A stretch of DNA of 64,000 nt. It comes from Oscheius sp. JU75 (taxonomy: Eukaryota > Nematoda > Chromadorea > Rhabditida > Rhabditidae). The stretch is taken from positions 3,224,001 through 3,288,000 of the forward strand of contig JASJZC010000002.1 in NCBI GenBank assembly GCA_037178855.1. Direction: 5' to 3'. Both the position numbers and the translations under genes were made by a program. Positions 12,501-23,900 of the stretch are shown here, piece by piece (positions within the stretch are counted from its first letter, which is position 1; each line of letters begins with the position of its first letter). The notes under the pieces were generated by a model. The model made no database searches and was not told the origin of the DNA. It saw nothing but the letters and a program-made list of their open reading frames with translations.

Positions 12501-15500
12501 TTTCTGGCTCCCGGCTTGAAGAGAGTCTTCCTTGTTAGATCCCGGGAATAAAACAGAATGGGTCTAACCTCGCTGCTGAGATCCCGGCGAACTGTCCTTG
12601 AAGAATGATGGGAAGACGATGAGCTTTGAGCTAATGCCGTGAGTGAAGGAAGTAGAAGTCGTCCTTTTCCTCTCGTCCCTCCTGGCTCGGTAGATCTCGT
12701 AGTCGTCAGTGTAGAGTCATTCGGTCGTTGTCGTTGTTCTCCTTCTTGTACTCGTTTCTCATTCGCAGCAGTCAGATCGACATTGTAGAGCTGTCGAGGA
12801 GCGTTCCTGAAGCCTTCTTCTGCTACCCTGGCTCCAGGTTCTTTGGGCAGAAGAGGGAGAAGTCATCTCTCACCGACTCTATTCTTCTGCTCCGGCGGTT
12901 CTCGTCATCGCAGCGTCATCAGAGTTCTTGTCGTTTATCTCCTTCTGCTCTCAACCCCAATCGTCTTTCTCCTCTCCTGCAGACAGTTTCTCAGTCATCA
13001 GTCTTATCCTGGTAGACTACCGCGGAGTGTTTCCAAAGCAGCCATCACCTGTTGTCCTGGTATCCTTGACTTTTGATTAGAATTATGGCTGACAAAACAG
13101 AACATGTCATTTTGGTTCGAAGAGATCTGGTAGAAAACTAGGGTGACATGTCAAAGCCTGTCAGGCATCATCGAGGATAAGCCAGACAGTCGTTAATTGT
13201 GGACGAAAGGAGAAAGCTGCTCTTGCGGAGGTGGCTCTACCAGGACGGAACTACTTCCTGACCGACAACTTCTACCGATTCGGGCCAAACGTTTTCCACA
13301 GTAAGAGACTAATAGAATCAATTTCCAGCCACCGATCAACCTGCGACAACATGTCCGTCTCTCGTGAGCTCTCCCAATGCTCCATTCCTGCCTCGATAGC
13401 CGGTGGCAGTGGTCGAGCTCCTCCCGAATACGTCAGCCGTCCTCCTCCCCAGTATCAGGCCCCAAAAAATAGCACGCTCGAGTCCACGCCTCATATCCAA
13501 GTAAGATTTATCGTCTTTTCTCACGAACACATTCCAGATGGGAAGAGACGGACGCGTCAGGCCGGCGGGTGGAGCCAGAAGACCGGTCAAATGGCCTGCT
13601 GGTAGCTACGAGACAACGTTTCCGGCCAACTCGGATCCGGTAACCACGACCAAAATGCACCCGTTGACTGAGGAGGACGAAAACCAGTGGAGTGTAAGTC
13701 TTGGATTCTAATCATCGAGTACTTTTCTATCAGGGAGTCGTCGACAGATCCGACGTCGTCCTCCAATTCGTCGAGCACCGAAAGAACAAGATCCGACGCT
13801 TCGTTTCCGAAGTCTCTTCCCGATTCCCAATTCCCATACAGTGCACTGTCGAGGGCTCCAAAAGTAGAACTCTTTCTCTCATTCCTCATCGAACTTCCAG
13901 GCTCAAAACATCGAATGCTCGTCCACTTCTCCTGTCAATCTCACCAGTCAGCGTATTGTGTCTTCAACGACGAGTATCTCTTCGCCTTCAAGACCAAAAT
14001 GGCTGCCAGCTGGCTACATCTCATGTTTCTCCAGATGCAATGCACGGCGCTGGACAGTGGAGGCAATCCAGTGGCGCAATCTTCCAATTCCTATCAGACT
14101 CTGGCCAAGTGAGTCTTTCTAAGGGTGTGGAAATTAGTCTATTGACAGTGGATTGGACACATGTTGTACTAAGGTAGGGAGCGGATAGCATTGTAGAATA
14201 GAAATAGACAAGGAAATTGGTTAAAGAAAGATATGTGAAAACTGCTGGATAGGGCGTCTGATAGAACACTAGACAGTTCGATAGCTAGGAAACAGGAATG
14301 AACACAATCGTGTATCTTAATCTCCAAGTTTCACATTTGGACACAAGTTATCAGTAAATTGTCTCCGATGACTTGTGTTCAAAGTCTCCCCTGGGTCCTC
14401 CTGCTCTTGACAATTACTCGTAATATGATGTTGCTAGACATAGCGAGGGACAGATTCCAATAGGGTGTTCTGCAGTCTACAAAAGAGACCATCGAACCTT
14501 GATGGATGAGAGTCAAGAGAATCGCCGTTACCGCTCGAAGACAGACTGAAACTCATTGTTCTCTCTGATCAAAAGATCACTGAACTGACTAACTTTTCAG
14601 ATGCTGGCAATGTTTGCCCCAAACTATCCACAAGGATAAGCCCTTCGTAACCCTGGTTACCAGTGCCTTTCCTACTTCCAAAGACCAAGAGAAGTTGCTA
14701 AAAGAGCTGGAAGATGCCAACTTCTTCGACTGTTTCTATATGGATCCGGCCACCAACAGATGGAACTGCTTCAGTTGCTCTAATCCGGACAGAGTTCGGT
14801 AAGATCTGAAGTCACGACTGCAGAAAACCAAAACTTTAAGCTGCTTCGTGGAGGAAGGAGGCGTCCACAAGATGCTCGAAGGCCATCTGAAGGAGAAAAA
14901 GGGGCGGTGGAGATTCTTCCGTCGATACCATACGAAATACTTCACTCTGAGTAGCGCTGCCCTCACCTGTAGCAAGCAACAAGACTCGGTCAGTTCTTTG
15001 TGGGATTTTCACCAAAATTTCAGGACAAGACAGTGGGCACTCTCCCAGCCATTGATCTCAAGAGCATTCGGTCTGTCCGGTCTCTTAGTCGGGGCAAGAA
15101 GAACAGAAAGTCTCTCCGACGAGCCTTCGAAATCTTCACCTCGGACAACAGTTCTGTCGTCTTGAAGGTTAGTGACATTCTCTTACCCATTCAAAGTGTG
15201 CTCCACATATCCGGAAACGTTTCACAGTCGAGGTTCCATCATTACGAGTCATTTACGGATCCTAAATATAAGCTTTCTGCTCGCACATGAATCGAAAAGT
15301 ATGGCACGAAGTGTCAACAACTTCCGAATTATTAAAGATGGGTTTTACGAAAGAGTCTTTCATGGTAGAACTGTTCGCTGAGGGAAATCTCTCACAATCA
15401 AAACGAGCTTGTCTGTTCTTGACTGTACTCACGTCGTTTTTCAAATGAAAGTGGTTCGGAAAAATTCGGTGCTATTTGGGAGATGTACAGCCGTTTTTGG

Positions 15501-15638
15501 AGCAGATGAGCTAGGCACAACGCCAAAAAGCCAATGGACACAAATGATTCAAATTTTTAGGCGACTGATGAGAAACAGGCCGAGGAATGGCTGCACTGCA
15601 TCCAGATTGCTGTCGCCTGTGCGAAAAGAGACAACTAG
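9539..15638 (+). CDS. melt: Melted / VEPH1 homologue (C-terminal PH domain)
   Basis: Adaptor that in flies links insulin/TOR signalling and FoxO at the membrane and binds phosphoinositides through its PH domain. The start [18 protein letters not shown] fits the family N-terminus. Exons: 9539-9634, 10421-10533, 10572-10776, 10821-10947, 11074-11243, 11607-11795, 11835-12064, 12104-12256, 12295-12441, then about 13200-13500 and onward to 15638. The N-terminal half is alpha-helical and HEAT-like, the middle is Ser-rich. The conserved block [19 protein letters not shown] lies near 13760. The PH domain (14850-15635) contains [42 protein letters not shown] and [12 protein letters not shown]. The junction across 12442-13230 is not resolved in phase, so a small exon may be missing. 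That intron also carries a dispersed-repeat copy. The family call is strong. Confidence 0.88.
12455..13175 (+). repeat. Dispersed repeat, copy 1 (intron of melted)
   Basis: About 720 bp sharing ordered blocks with 24050-24570 and 30060-30660: TTCTCGACTCTCTCCAGTAT, GAGATCCCGGCGAA, TCCTTGAAGAATG, GGTAGATCTCGTAGTC, GGTAGACTACCGCGGAG, TGTTGTCCTGGTATCCTTGA, and a 3' end with TGACATGTCAAAGCCTGTCA. It lies inside the 12442-13230 intron, in the sense direction. No coding capacity was seen. Confidence 0.65.
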
Positions 15639-15900
15639 AACTATTTTCTCCTGTGATTACAACCCTTTCCCGGTCTTTTTAGAGCTTCAATCCAATACGG
15701 ACTCCCTTTCCTGAGTTACTCATTTCTCCAAATATCTTTCACCTTACACACTTGCTTTAGTCCATGTGCATTTCCCCCCAAAATGAATCTATTTTCACGT
15801 CCTTAGTAATTTGTCAAGAAAGGTTTATTATACTGTAGTAAGTAGAAATAATACACATAACTGGGAATGTGGAAAGGAGATTGTACCGGGCTACTTTCTT
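15639..15900. other. Short convergent intergenic gap
   Basis: About 260 bp between the melted stop (plus) and the stop of the unidentified minus-strand gene. It should hold both 3' ends. No further feature was seen. Confidence 0.5.
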
Positions 15901-17250
15901 CTACTGTTCCATCGCGATAGCCAGCTTCCTCTCGAAGCGCATCTCGTTGTAGAGGGACAGTCTCATGCCGGCGTTCTTCGTGTTCAACTTGCAGGCTCTG
16001 GAAATAACTGATTAGTCCGAAAAGAAAGTAGGGAAACTGACGTGAATATTTCCGGTTTATAGCGGAACTGGGCTCCGAGTCTCATATCGACGAGATGGCG
16101 GAATATCATGCGCACCTCGCGGTCAGAACGGAACAAGCTCTCCTCCGTGCCCAGGTCCTTTCCTATATTGTTTTCCATATAGTCGAAGTAGATCGTCTTC
16201 TGAAAGTGAATTTGATTGAAAATGAAAAGAGACTCACATCGTTGCTGACCTTGACTACACTCTTCAGCTTACTGTAGGAGATCTTGGAGATGTACGGGGC
16301 TTGGAGACGGCCAGTACAGAACTCCATGCACAGCTTCTCGAGTATTCGACGCAGGTTACGCTCCGTACTCTGCAAATAACATATTAGGATGATGACTCGG
16401 TCAATAAAAAAAGTAACGGATTCGCCTCTAATTCAAAATAAAAACTGTCCTCGAGATTCGAACGTGGGTCAGTCAATGCCTCAGTCCGGCTAACCACTAT
16501 GCTACGTGAGCGCGATTTCGCCTAGTGGCGGTCCGCATAGATAGACAAACAAAAAGACGAACGAACCTCCGAATCGCTAAATTCTCCTCTCTTGAGCTTC
16601 GGCAGACAGAGCCAGCTGCCGCCCTCGAGATGATTCTTCTTGGCGAGTTTGTTGAACGTCTTGGCGGCTTCGGGAGCAATAGCGTTCTCGAAGTTCTGGC
16701 TCTCTGTCTGAACTTTTCACTATAAGAACAGGAAAACGTACTTAACTTGTAGTCCTCTAAACAGGCCTCATAGCTCTTGTGGATGTTCTTGGCCTCGGAA
16801 ATCGTCTCGTAGATCAGGAATTCATCCTCCACGTCCATCTTGCCAGCTGTCATACTGAAAAGAGACTATGAAAGGAAAGCAAGGAGTCTTACATTCGATG
16901 GAATTCTGGGTTGATCTGGGCCACGGTCTTCTTGTCGCTGACTGGGAGGAACTTGTCCACGAATGGTTGTCCGAGGATTTGGACAACGCATTCGTCGTCG
17001 GTCTCGTCGGCGCTTTCCACCAACACGGACAGACTGTAGCTGAAACATATGTTTTGACGAGAAAAAGGGATAACGCATACCCGGTGCGGACGTATTTAGT
17101 GTATCGGAACAGCTCGAAGTCGACGACATCGCGACAGCCGGCGATCCTCTTCACGATTTCTGCACAGTCGGCGGCCTTGATCGTCGTCGTGATGTTGACG
17201 AGGCGCTTCTTTTGCTCTGGCGACGAAGAGACGAAGGCGATTGAGGTCAT
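15901..17250 (-). CDS. Conserved-looking protein, family not recognised
   Basis: Multi-exon gene starting MTSIAFVSSSPEQKKRLVNI at 17250. Splicing 17097/17040 and the junction near 16890/16859 gives a soluble acidic/lysine-mixed protein of roughly 350 residues. Landmarks: YSLSVLVESADETDDECVV, QPFVDKFLPVSDKKTVAQI, then a helical stretch YEACLEDYK, QNFENAIAPEAAKTFNKLAK, RNLRRILEKLCMEFCTGRL, TIYFDYMENNIGKDLGTEES and the C-terminus MRFERKLAIAMEQ. No signal peptide or membrane segment. The junction after YEACLEDYK is ambiguous: the best in-frame solution uses a 29-nt intron. One intron (about 16378-16565) holds a tRNA-like relic. It lies 418 bp downstream of TAF13 on the same strand. I cannot assign a function. 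Confidence 0.65.
16438..16510 (-). repeat. tRNA-derived relic inside an intron
   Basis: On the minus strand the sequence has a D-arm/A-box-like GTAGCATAGTGGTTAGCC and a B-box-like ACGTTCGAATCTCG, spaced as in a tRNA and followed by a T-run. The acceptor and anticodon stems do not pair cleanly. I read it as a tRNA pseudogene or SINE head, not a working tRNA. Confidence 0.45.
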
Positions 17251-17667
17251 TTCTTTGGACAGAACAAAAAATTAGGACCTTTGTGGAGGAAAACACAAGA
17301 AGAGAGCGGAAAACGGGTTCAAATGACTAGGTGAGCAGTTACAGGTACGACCCGGAGTTTTTTCTTTTTTTTGCTAGAATGTAGAACAAGGGCAAAAAGA
17401 TAAGGCGGAACCAAAGAAAATGCAAAACTATGAGACCAAAGCAAAACTTAAAAATCAAACTTAAAAAAACTGGACGTAGAATTGCAGTATGCAATTTTAA
17501 AGGTCTAAAATCGGCATACTGTTTGTAGGCTCCCGGAGGGATATGATGAGAGAGTTTCAACATTCAAAGACTGAAATTGGTAGCTTTGTTTTGGAAAGGC
17601 AACGCTGTGGAAAAAGAATATATTTACACGCAAATACATCACAAAACAATAGCCAGAGATCGAGCAG

Positions 17668-18118
17668 TCAGAGCGGCTTGGCCTCGTCAAACTGCTTACG
17701 AGCCTTCTTCAGTTCCTCGCTCATGCTCAGTAGATCCTTAACTCTCGCGTACTTTTTGGCGTCTCTTCTGATCAAATAGTGAATATCCTCCAGCGTTATC
17801 TTGTCCTGACGGCCGACTTTCATTGCGCGCTCACACAGCTCCTAAAATCAGTTTTTTTGTAGAAAAAGTAGACAAAAGACCTTTATGTAGTCCACAACGA
17901 TGGCCTCGAGTGTTTCTAGCGTCTTGTCGTAGGGCATTTTGTCATCGCCGAAGCCGTACAGCATGGATCGAAGCTCTTTTCGGAAGAGAAACTTGCGATC
18001 CTCGGCCGAGACCTGGATTTTATCGACATTCGACCAAAAAAGTGGAAAGACTGACCTTGTCAGACTTCTTGAAATCCTCGTCGTCATCGAAGCCGAAGAT
18101 ATCGTCTTCCTCTTCCAT
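17668..18118 (-). CDS. taf-13: TFIID subunit TAF13 (histone-fold)
   Basis: TBP-associated factor that pairs with TAF11 through its histone fold in the TFIID lobe contacting TBP. The protein starts with an acidic stretch (MEEEDDIFGFDDDEDFKK). It continues with the diagnostic FRKELRSMLYGFGDDKMPY, helix LETLEAIVVDYIK, AMKVGRQDKITLEDIHYLI, RRDAKKYARVKDLLSMSEEL and KKARKQFDEAKPL to the stop. All TAF13 hallmarks are present and length is normal (about 120 residues). Introns are 18013-18055 (43 nt) and 17842-17880 (39 nt). The start is preceded by AATTAG/ACCGCATAA, a possible trans-splice acceptor. It sits between PDCD10 and the unidentified gene, all on the minus strand. Confidence 0.93.
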
Positions 18119-18508
18119 TTATGCGGTCTAATTACTGGAATTGTCATAAAATTCTTTCAAGTCAAGAAAAAGATAGAAAAAGGTAAAATCCTCGAATTTT
18201 AGTCACAAAACAACGTAAAAACAAGATACTTTATTACATTCAGAAACGTTGTGGGATATGTTTATACTTTGAGGTTCCTTGAAAGTAAAGTGAAGGGCTG
18301 GTATCACACAAGCATTGAGCCAAAATATATCCACATTCAAAAAGGTGTATCTGAGCAAATAGGGGTGGGAGTACAGAAAACGAGTAGAAGGTCCGAGGGA
18401 GAGGGCTAAAATAGGATGGAAAGGAAACGAAATATAAAGCTGAGAAATGAATGACTAGGAAAGGCCAAGAGGGAGGGAGGGGGACGGATGGCGGATGTAG
18501 AAAGGCGT

Positions 18509-19849
18509 TCAGTTGCGATGGAGCTTGTCGTTAATCGTGCGCACAATAAGAGACGTCTGGAAGACGAGCTGGTTCGCGGAGATTGTCACCTGGAAAAGTC
18601 TTTTTGGAATGGAGTATTCTGCGTGCGAAGATCTACATCTTTGTCCAATTCACACACACGAAGAATACTTCACTGATGTTAGGGACGAACCAGATTGCGG
18701 GCCAAAAGTTTAGCTACCCTTACAGTTTAGGGGCAACCAAAAGACCAGGTTGCCACAAATTTAGTTTGAGTGGGTTTCGGACATCGAAACTTTCAATTTA
18801 GTTGCGAGTTCCATAAACAGATTATGCCAGCAAGGCTTACCTATCGTTGGATATCCCCGGAAATCATTGGTCAAAGGCAATGAAAAAGGACTCAGAAGTT
18901 CACCGAACTGTTTTAACCTGAGAAAACCTCTCTTGTCAATAAAAAAAAAATTAAATCGACTAGGCAAGAAGTGGGTTACATAGGCAATTTCACTACGTCT
19001 TCAAACATGGACGCTCCTTGACTGGTCTAAGTTTCCGTAAGTTAATCTTGAATGAAGATTAGAGGGCGGCTGTTTATAAGGCTTGAACTAATTAGGTCGG
19101 TAGACCCAACTTCTTTCCGGGTTGAGCGGCCAGCTGCCAAAAAAATTGAAGAGAAAATACCTGAGTGGCGTTTTGATCTTTAAAATACGTCTTCAACGTG
19201 TTGCTGAATCTCTTCGCGAAGTGTACGAATTCCTTTTTCCGTTTTTCGACAGCTAGGAGTTAAATTTCATGAGTAAGAGTATATGTTACCTTGCTGGGCA
19301 CTGAGCGGGACGACATGATAAACGGCATTTATGGCTTCTAGAAGCTTCTTTATGGCCGAGGCAATTACTTTGATGGTCTCGAGGAAGGCCTGACGATCCG
19401 ACATCTCCTCTGGTACGCGCGAAAGCACTCGACGAAGCTCGATGGCTCGATTCGTCAGCTCCTTGTACTCGACGACGTTCTCGTGGCCGTGTATGACGAG
19501 ATCGTCGGTCGGCGAGGTGTCGTGCATTCGTAGGAAGGACTCCTGTCAATTTGAAGATGTTTGATGATCAAAAAGAACAAGATACCTGTAGATTGACGTT
19601 GAGTTCCGCCTGTTCAAGCAGCAATTTGGTGAGATCGAAGAGAAACGACGACGACTCGGCCTCGCATTCTTTGAAAACACTGCGCATCTTCTGAGTTTTG
19701 CAATAAATAGACAGAAAATAAGGGTGACTCACATGAATAGCCGCCTGTGCGGCTGGATCGTCTCTTCGGCTCGTCCGTAACTTGTCAAAAACTCCACTGT
19801 AGAGACACTGCCACGTCATGGCTCCTAGATAGCCTCCTTCCTCATTCAT
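18509..19849 (-). CDS. pdcd10: PDCD10 / CCM3 homologue
   Basis: Dimeric adaptor that recruits GCKIII kinases to STRIPAK and acts in Golgi, tubule and junction biology. The N-terminal dimerisation part reads AMTWQCLYSGVFDKL. Then come the central helices (AELNVNLQESFLRM), the hallmark DRQAFLETIKVIASAIKKLL and the FAT-homology region KKEFVHFAKRFSNTLKTYF, ending ANQLVFQTSLIVRTINDKL. Exons run from 19849 (start right after TTATCTTCAG/A, a trans-splice-like context) to 18509. The last intron (18590-19160) is about 570 nt. Order and spacing of motifs match the whole family length (about 210 residues). Confidence 0.93.
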
Positions 19850-20916
19850 TCTGAAGATAATGAGTAAATTACAAGCGTCGAATGGAAAGGAAGAGATGAA
19901 ATGATTAATTTCACAGATCGGAATCAAAATATCGGGTTTGCAAAATACAATGAGTTTGTGACCTTCAAACAGTTTCGTTTTATTGCAAATGCCACTGACA
20001 TCCAAAAAACCTCGTTGAATAACAGACAGGTTGGAGGATAACTATGCGGACCAACTTGGTGCCTTCACCCAAGAAGGGCAAGCCTCCGTCAGCTGATTCA
20101 TTGCGTCTTGGTAACGCCTTTTTGCGTACACGGTTTCAGCTGGTTGAGCGTTTTTCTGTTTATTTTCTTCTTCTCCTGATGATTAGTTCCCTAGTTCTTC
20201 AAACCTTTTCTTGTTTTATAGCCAAATACACTATTTATATTGTGGAACTATTCAATCTTGTTAGTCTGATGTTCGGGAAATTAATTTTTGGCAAAAAAAG
20301 GAAAAAAGATGAGAAAAGTGGGAAGAAATTGGGACAAAACAATGAACAGAAGGTGGAAGAAGTTTCGAATTGCCCAAAAAGTTGGCGCGCATTTCACTTC
20401 AAACGTCCGCCCACGAAAACTACAGGTATCACTTAAACTGACTGTCTCTCTCACTTGACTCACTGTCCCTCTCTCTTTCTCTGCTGAACCGGACACTTCT
20501 GCCTCCCTAGTACCCACAAACAGTTTTACAGCCCTGGACTGTCCGAAATCCCTTACCCGCCGACTTGTAAACAAAAATATTGATGTCCGTTGCTCCAAAA
20601 AGCGCCCACTTGCCCGCTTTTAACATTTGATTTTCCGTGACAACATTTTTATCAGGCAGAGACAATAGCCTGCCCTTTGGCAATCATTGTCTGCCCCCCA
20701 CCCCCATTCCTTCCGAGACTAGTCCATTTTTTATCAGAACTTCTGGAGCACGTGCCCTAGAAATCGGTCCAGATAAGGGAGAACGAATCCGGTGACTTTT
20801 GCAGCCCTCGTTACTGGCCAGAAATCGTTCTTTTCTCTTGTTTGACTGTTGCATCAGAGGTTTTCACTTTTATAAAGCTATGACTCGTCCCCCCAAAAAA
20901 GTGTTTGTTTAGAGAA
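19850..20916. other. Divergent promoter region with one unsupported frame
   Basis: About 1.07 kb between PDCD10 (minus) and the RUN-RH gene (plus). A 130-codon frame at 20044-20436 contains one hydrophobic stretch (SVYFLLLLMISSLVLQTF) and a Lys-rich tail, but has no recognised domain, splice support or homologue in the window. I leave it as hypothetical. Confidence 0.4.
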
Positions 20917-23900
20917 ATGGCAACGGAACGATCGAACCATGAGCGGGGAAAGAGCGACCTAAACAAGGAGCTCGAAAATGTTTTGAAGGCGGCAACTGCC
21001 CTCGCTTCGAACTTTACTAGCCAGGAAGTCCTACCCAGGTTTGCTTTTTCACATTAAATAGCTAGCAAACTCTTAGTGAGATCACACAGAATCTGTGCAA
21101 TGTGGTGGAGGCTGTGTTCATTCACGGACTCAGAGATCCCTTCTTTTTGAAAGGGTCACGGTATGCCAAGTATCCGGAGCCGGTAAGTCTATCACTCGAA
21201 GTTTCTTGATAGTCATGGTTCAGAATTTTTGGCCATTCGTATCCAAATACTCTCATCGGAACATCACAAATCAGATCAATGCTCTCAACCAGATCAAGTC
21301 GGAGATCGGGAAGGGAAGGGTGAGTCAGAAGAGCATCTTTCACCTGTTACTGGGTCTGAGCCTCCCTCAGACCATTGCTATTTTCCAGTACCAAGTTCTG
21401 TTTTCTGTTATTCGTCTCTCACCTGTCATTATGTCAAGCCTTTCAAAGAGTCTCGTTCACAATGTGTCTCTCTCCGTGTACTACTTTCATTATGTCCTTG
21501 TTCACTCTATGCTATCCGTGCTAACTTCGTTTCATTCATGTCCCACTGTCCCTATGTCTCTCGACAAAACAGATTGGTTTGCACCCATATCGAGAAATAA
21601 CAGAAACCGAAGACTTCCAACAGATTTGTACCTTTAGGCCTGGATCCGGATAGTTCTGAACGAGTTCTCTTTGGAACATTATCTTCAACTGCTGCTTCAA
21701 GAGCGAAAGGCCATGAGTCAGTTCTACAATGACTGGGCATTCCTTCGGGACTCGGAACAGGTGGATCGGATGCTGGGTTTTGTCAAGGTATGTCTTTGAA
21801 CAAGCCTCTGGATAAATTCATTTCAGACCCTGTCCGGAATCCCGGTCAACGCTGCGATTAACAGTAGTTTCCTCAATACCTGGACCCCATCTCCTTTGAT
21901 TTTGGCCGGTCTCGTTACCGGCAAGCCGATCAAAGTTGGAGCATTGCAAATCCACAGAAAGCCTTCAGTTCCTTCGATTGAACCGGTCGAGACAGGAGTT
22001 TCTGCCCTGGAATATCTTCCCTCAACGCTTAATGTACTCTCCCCGATCCGTGGAAACCAAAGGAATGTCATAATGACTGTCGGTTCATGCAAGTGAAGAT
22101 TCGGGATCGAAAAAACGAATTCTTTTCAGTCAGTGACGACGATGCCTCCTCAATCTATTCACATCCTTCCATGCTAGACAGACATGAAAGAACCAATATT
22201 CTTCAGGCAGCTTCTTCCCCAAAAGACCCTCTTTTCATCAATCAACAGCAAGCGGTGAGGGCTCAATACTAAAATTCTGAACCCTGTTCCAGTCTCTCTG
22301 CATCTCTCGACGAACCAAAAGACCCAGACGGTCTTCCAGGAGCAGTAGTGAATCGAATTCTCAAGGAACCAGGAAGAGTGAAGGGGTAAAATTCTGTTTG
22401 TGATTTTGTCCTACGTCTTGATGTGATAGGGTGATTTGCGCTAACTGGGGCAAGACCGAGATGGCTTGCATGGGAATGTTAATGACCTGTTGACCAAAAT
22501 AAAGCATTAGTCGTTAGCTTATCTCCTTTGTTCCAGACCTCAAGATCTCGTCTCGACTCTGAAATCCCATCCTCCGTTCCGAACGATGTCTTCGTTGAAA
22601 CTGTATCCGAGCAAGCTGTCCCAACTGCCAGGTAACATAGCTCTTCACTAAGTATATACTATCTTTTAGCGTTTCTTCCGCGGAAGAAACAAGTTCAGAG
22701 AAGAATGAAAACGAGGCTGGAGCTTCCAGCAACACTTCTGAAGACGTTCCTATTGAGACGTCACCCTCGACGGCCAGAGTTATCAGAGAGGTCAGAGAGA
22801 CGGGTAGGATTGTTTCAGACCCTATCCAGTCTCAGCTTCAGAAGAACTGGAAGACGAGGAGAGGGAACAAGAGAAAGAAAAGCATTCTAAAGATAACGGT
22901 GAATCAGAACCTACAGTAGTCTGTGACTCTTGTTCTCCGAAAAAGGAGATAGTGCAAGAAGTAGAGCAAGAAGTTCTGGCCAAAGATGAGGAGCTACCGA
23001 ATGAGCCCGAAGTCTTTCCTTCCAAAGACTACGAAGTGACAAAAAGTATGGGAATTGACATCTATCCTGGTCGGCACCATGATGATTCTATGCTCGGAAC
23101 CTCTCTTCACGACGAGCTGTCAGCCATTTCTTCTCCTCCTGTCGGGAATGCTTTGAGTTCCAGTGGAGCCTGGACTGTTCCCAGAGTTCGCTTCCTTTCA
23201 ACAGTAACCTTATGTCAAATTCAGAAGAGCTGTGACTTTGGAGACGGGGACACGAGTGGAATCCTGTCATCTTCTTCTGGCAGTAGCGGGGCTCCTGTCA
23301 GTTTCGGTCAGGCTCTGAGGTCCGCAATGGAACAGCATTCGCCGACCGAGGAGGAGGAATCTTTTAATGAGGAGACCGAGGAAGAGGTCGAGAGGAAAAA
23401 AAGTTCGATGCAGATGGGAATCACCCAGCGACTGACCACAATCGCCAGGGAAACCGGCCTCGTGGCTCAAGATTTCCGCTGTCCAATGTGTCGGAAATCC
23501 ATTGGACCATATTTCAACTTTGCCAAATACGAGTAAGCTTTATCGACTGGCAGTAGTTGAAAATTTTTAGAATGTGCGGAGTGGACGGTCTCTACTACTG
23601 CATGGATTGCACCAAGCCCGGTGGGACCTACTCGATTCCAGCTAGGGTTCTTCACTCCTGGGATTGGGAAATTAGGACAGTTTCTGATCGAGGACGAGCT
23701 TTCATCGAGGCTAACTTGGTAGTTTGAGCTAACTGATATCGTATTATTCCTTTGTAGGAAAGACCGATCATCAACATCGAAGAGATGAATCCAAAGCTCT
23801 ACGATCATGTGCCAGCTTTGAAAACCGTTCTGGTGAGTTTCATGGACATGTTTTTGGAGCCACCCGGTTTCTATGTACGAGATTTAAAACCGGGTCGCTG

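Noticed and set aside
12728-13076. Ser-rich 95- and 77-codon plus-strand frames
   Set aside because: They lie inside dispersed-repeat copy 1, and the frame is not conserved in the other two copies.
13287-13314. 28-nt GT..AG segment in melted considered as an intron
   Set aside because: Removing it shifts the frame into a stop, whereas reading through keeps the frame leading to [15 protein letters not shown].
16525-17275. Plus-strand frames of 60-135 codons opposite the unidentified minus-strand gene
   Set aside because: They fall exactly on minus-strand exons and lack introns consistent with the rest of the genome.
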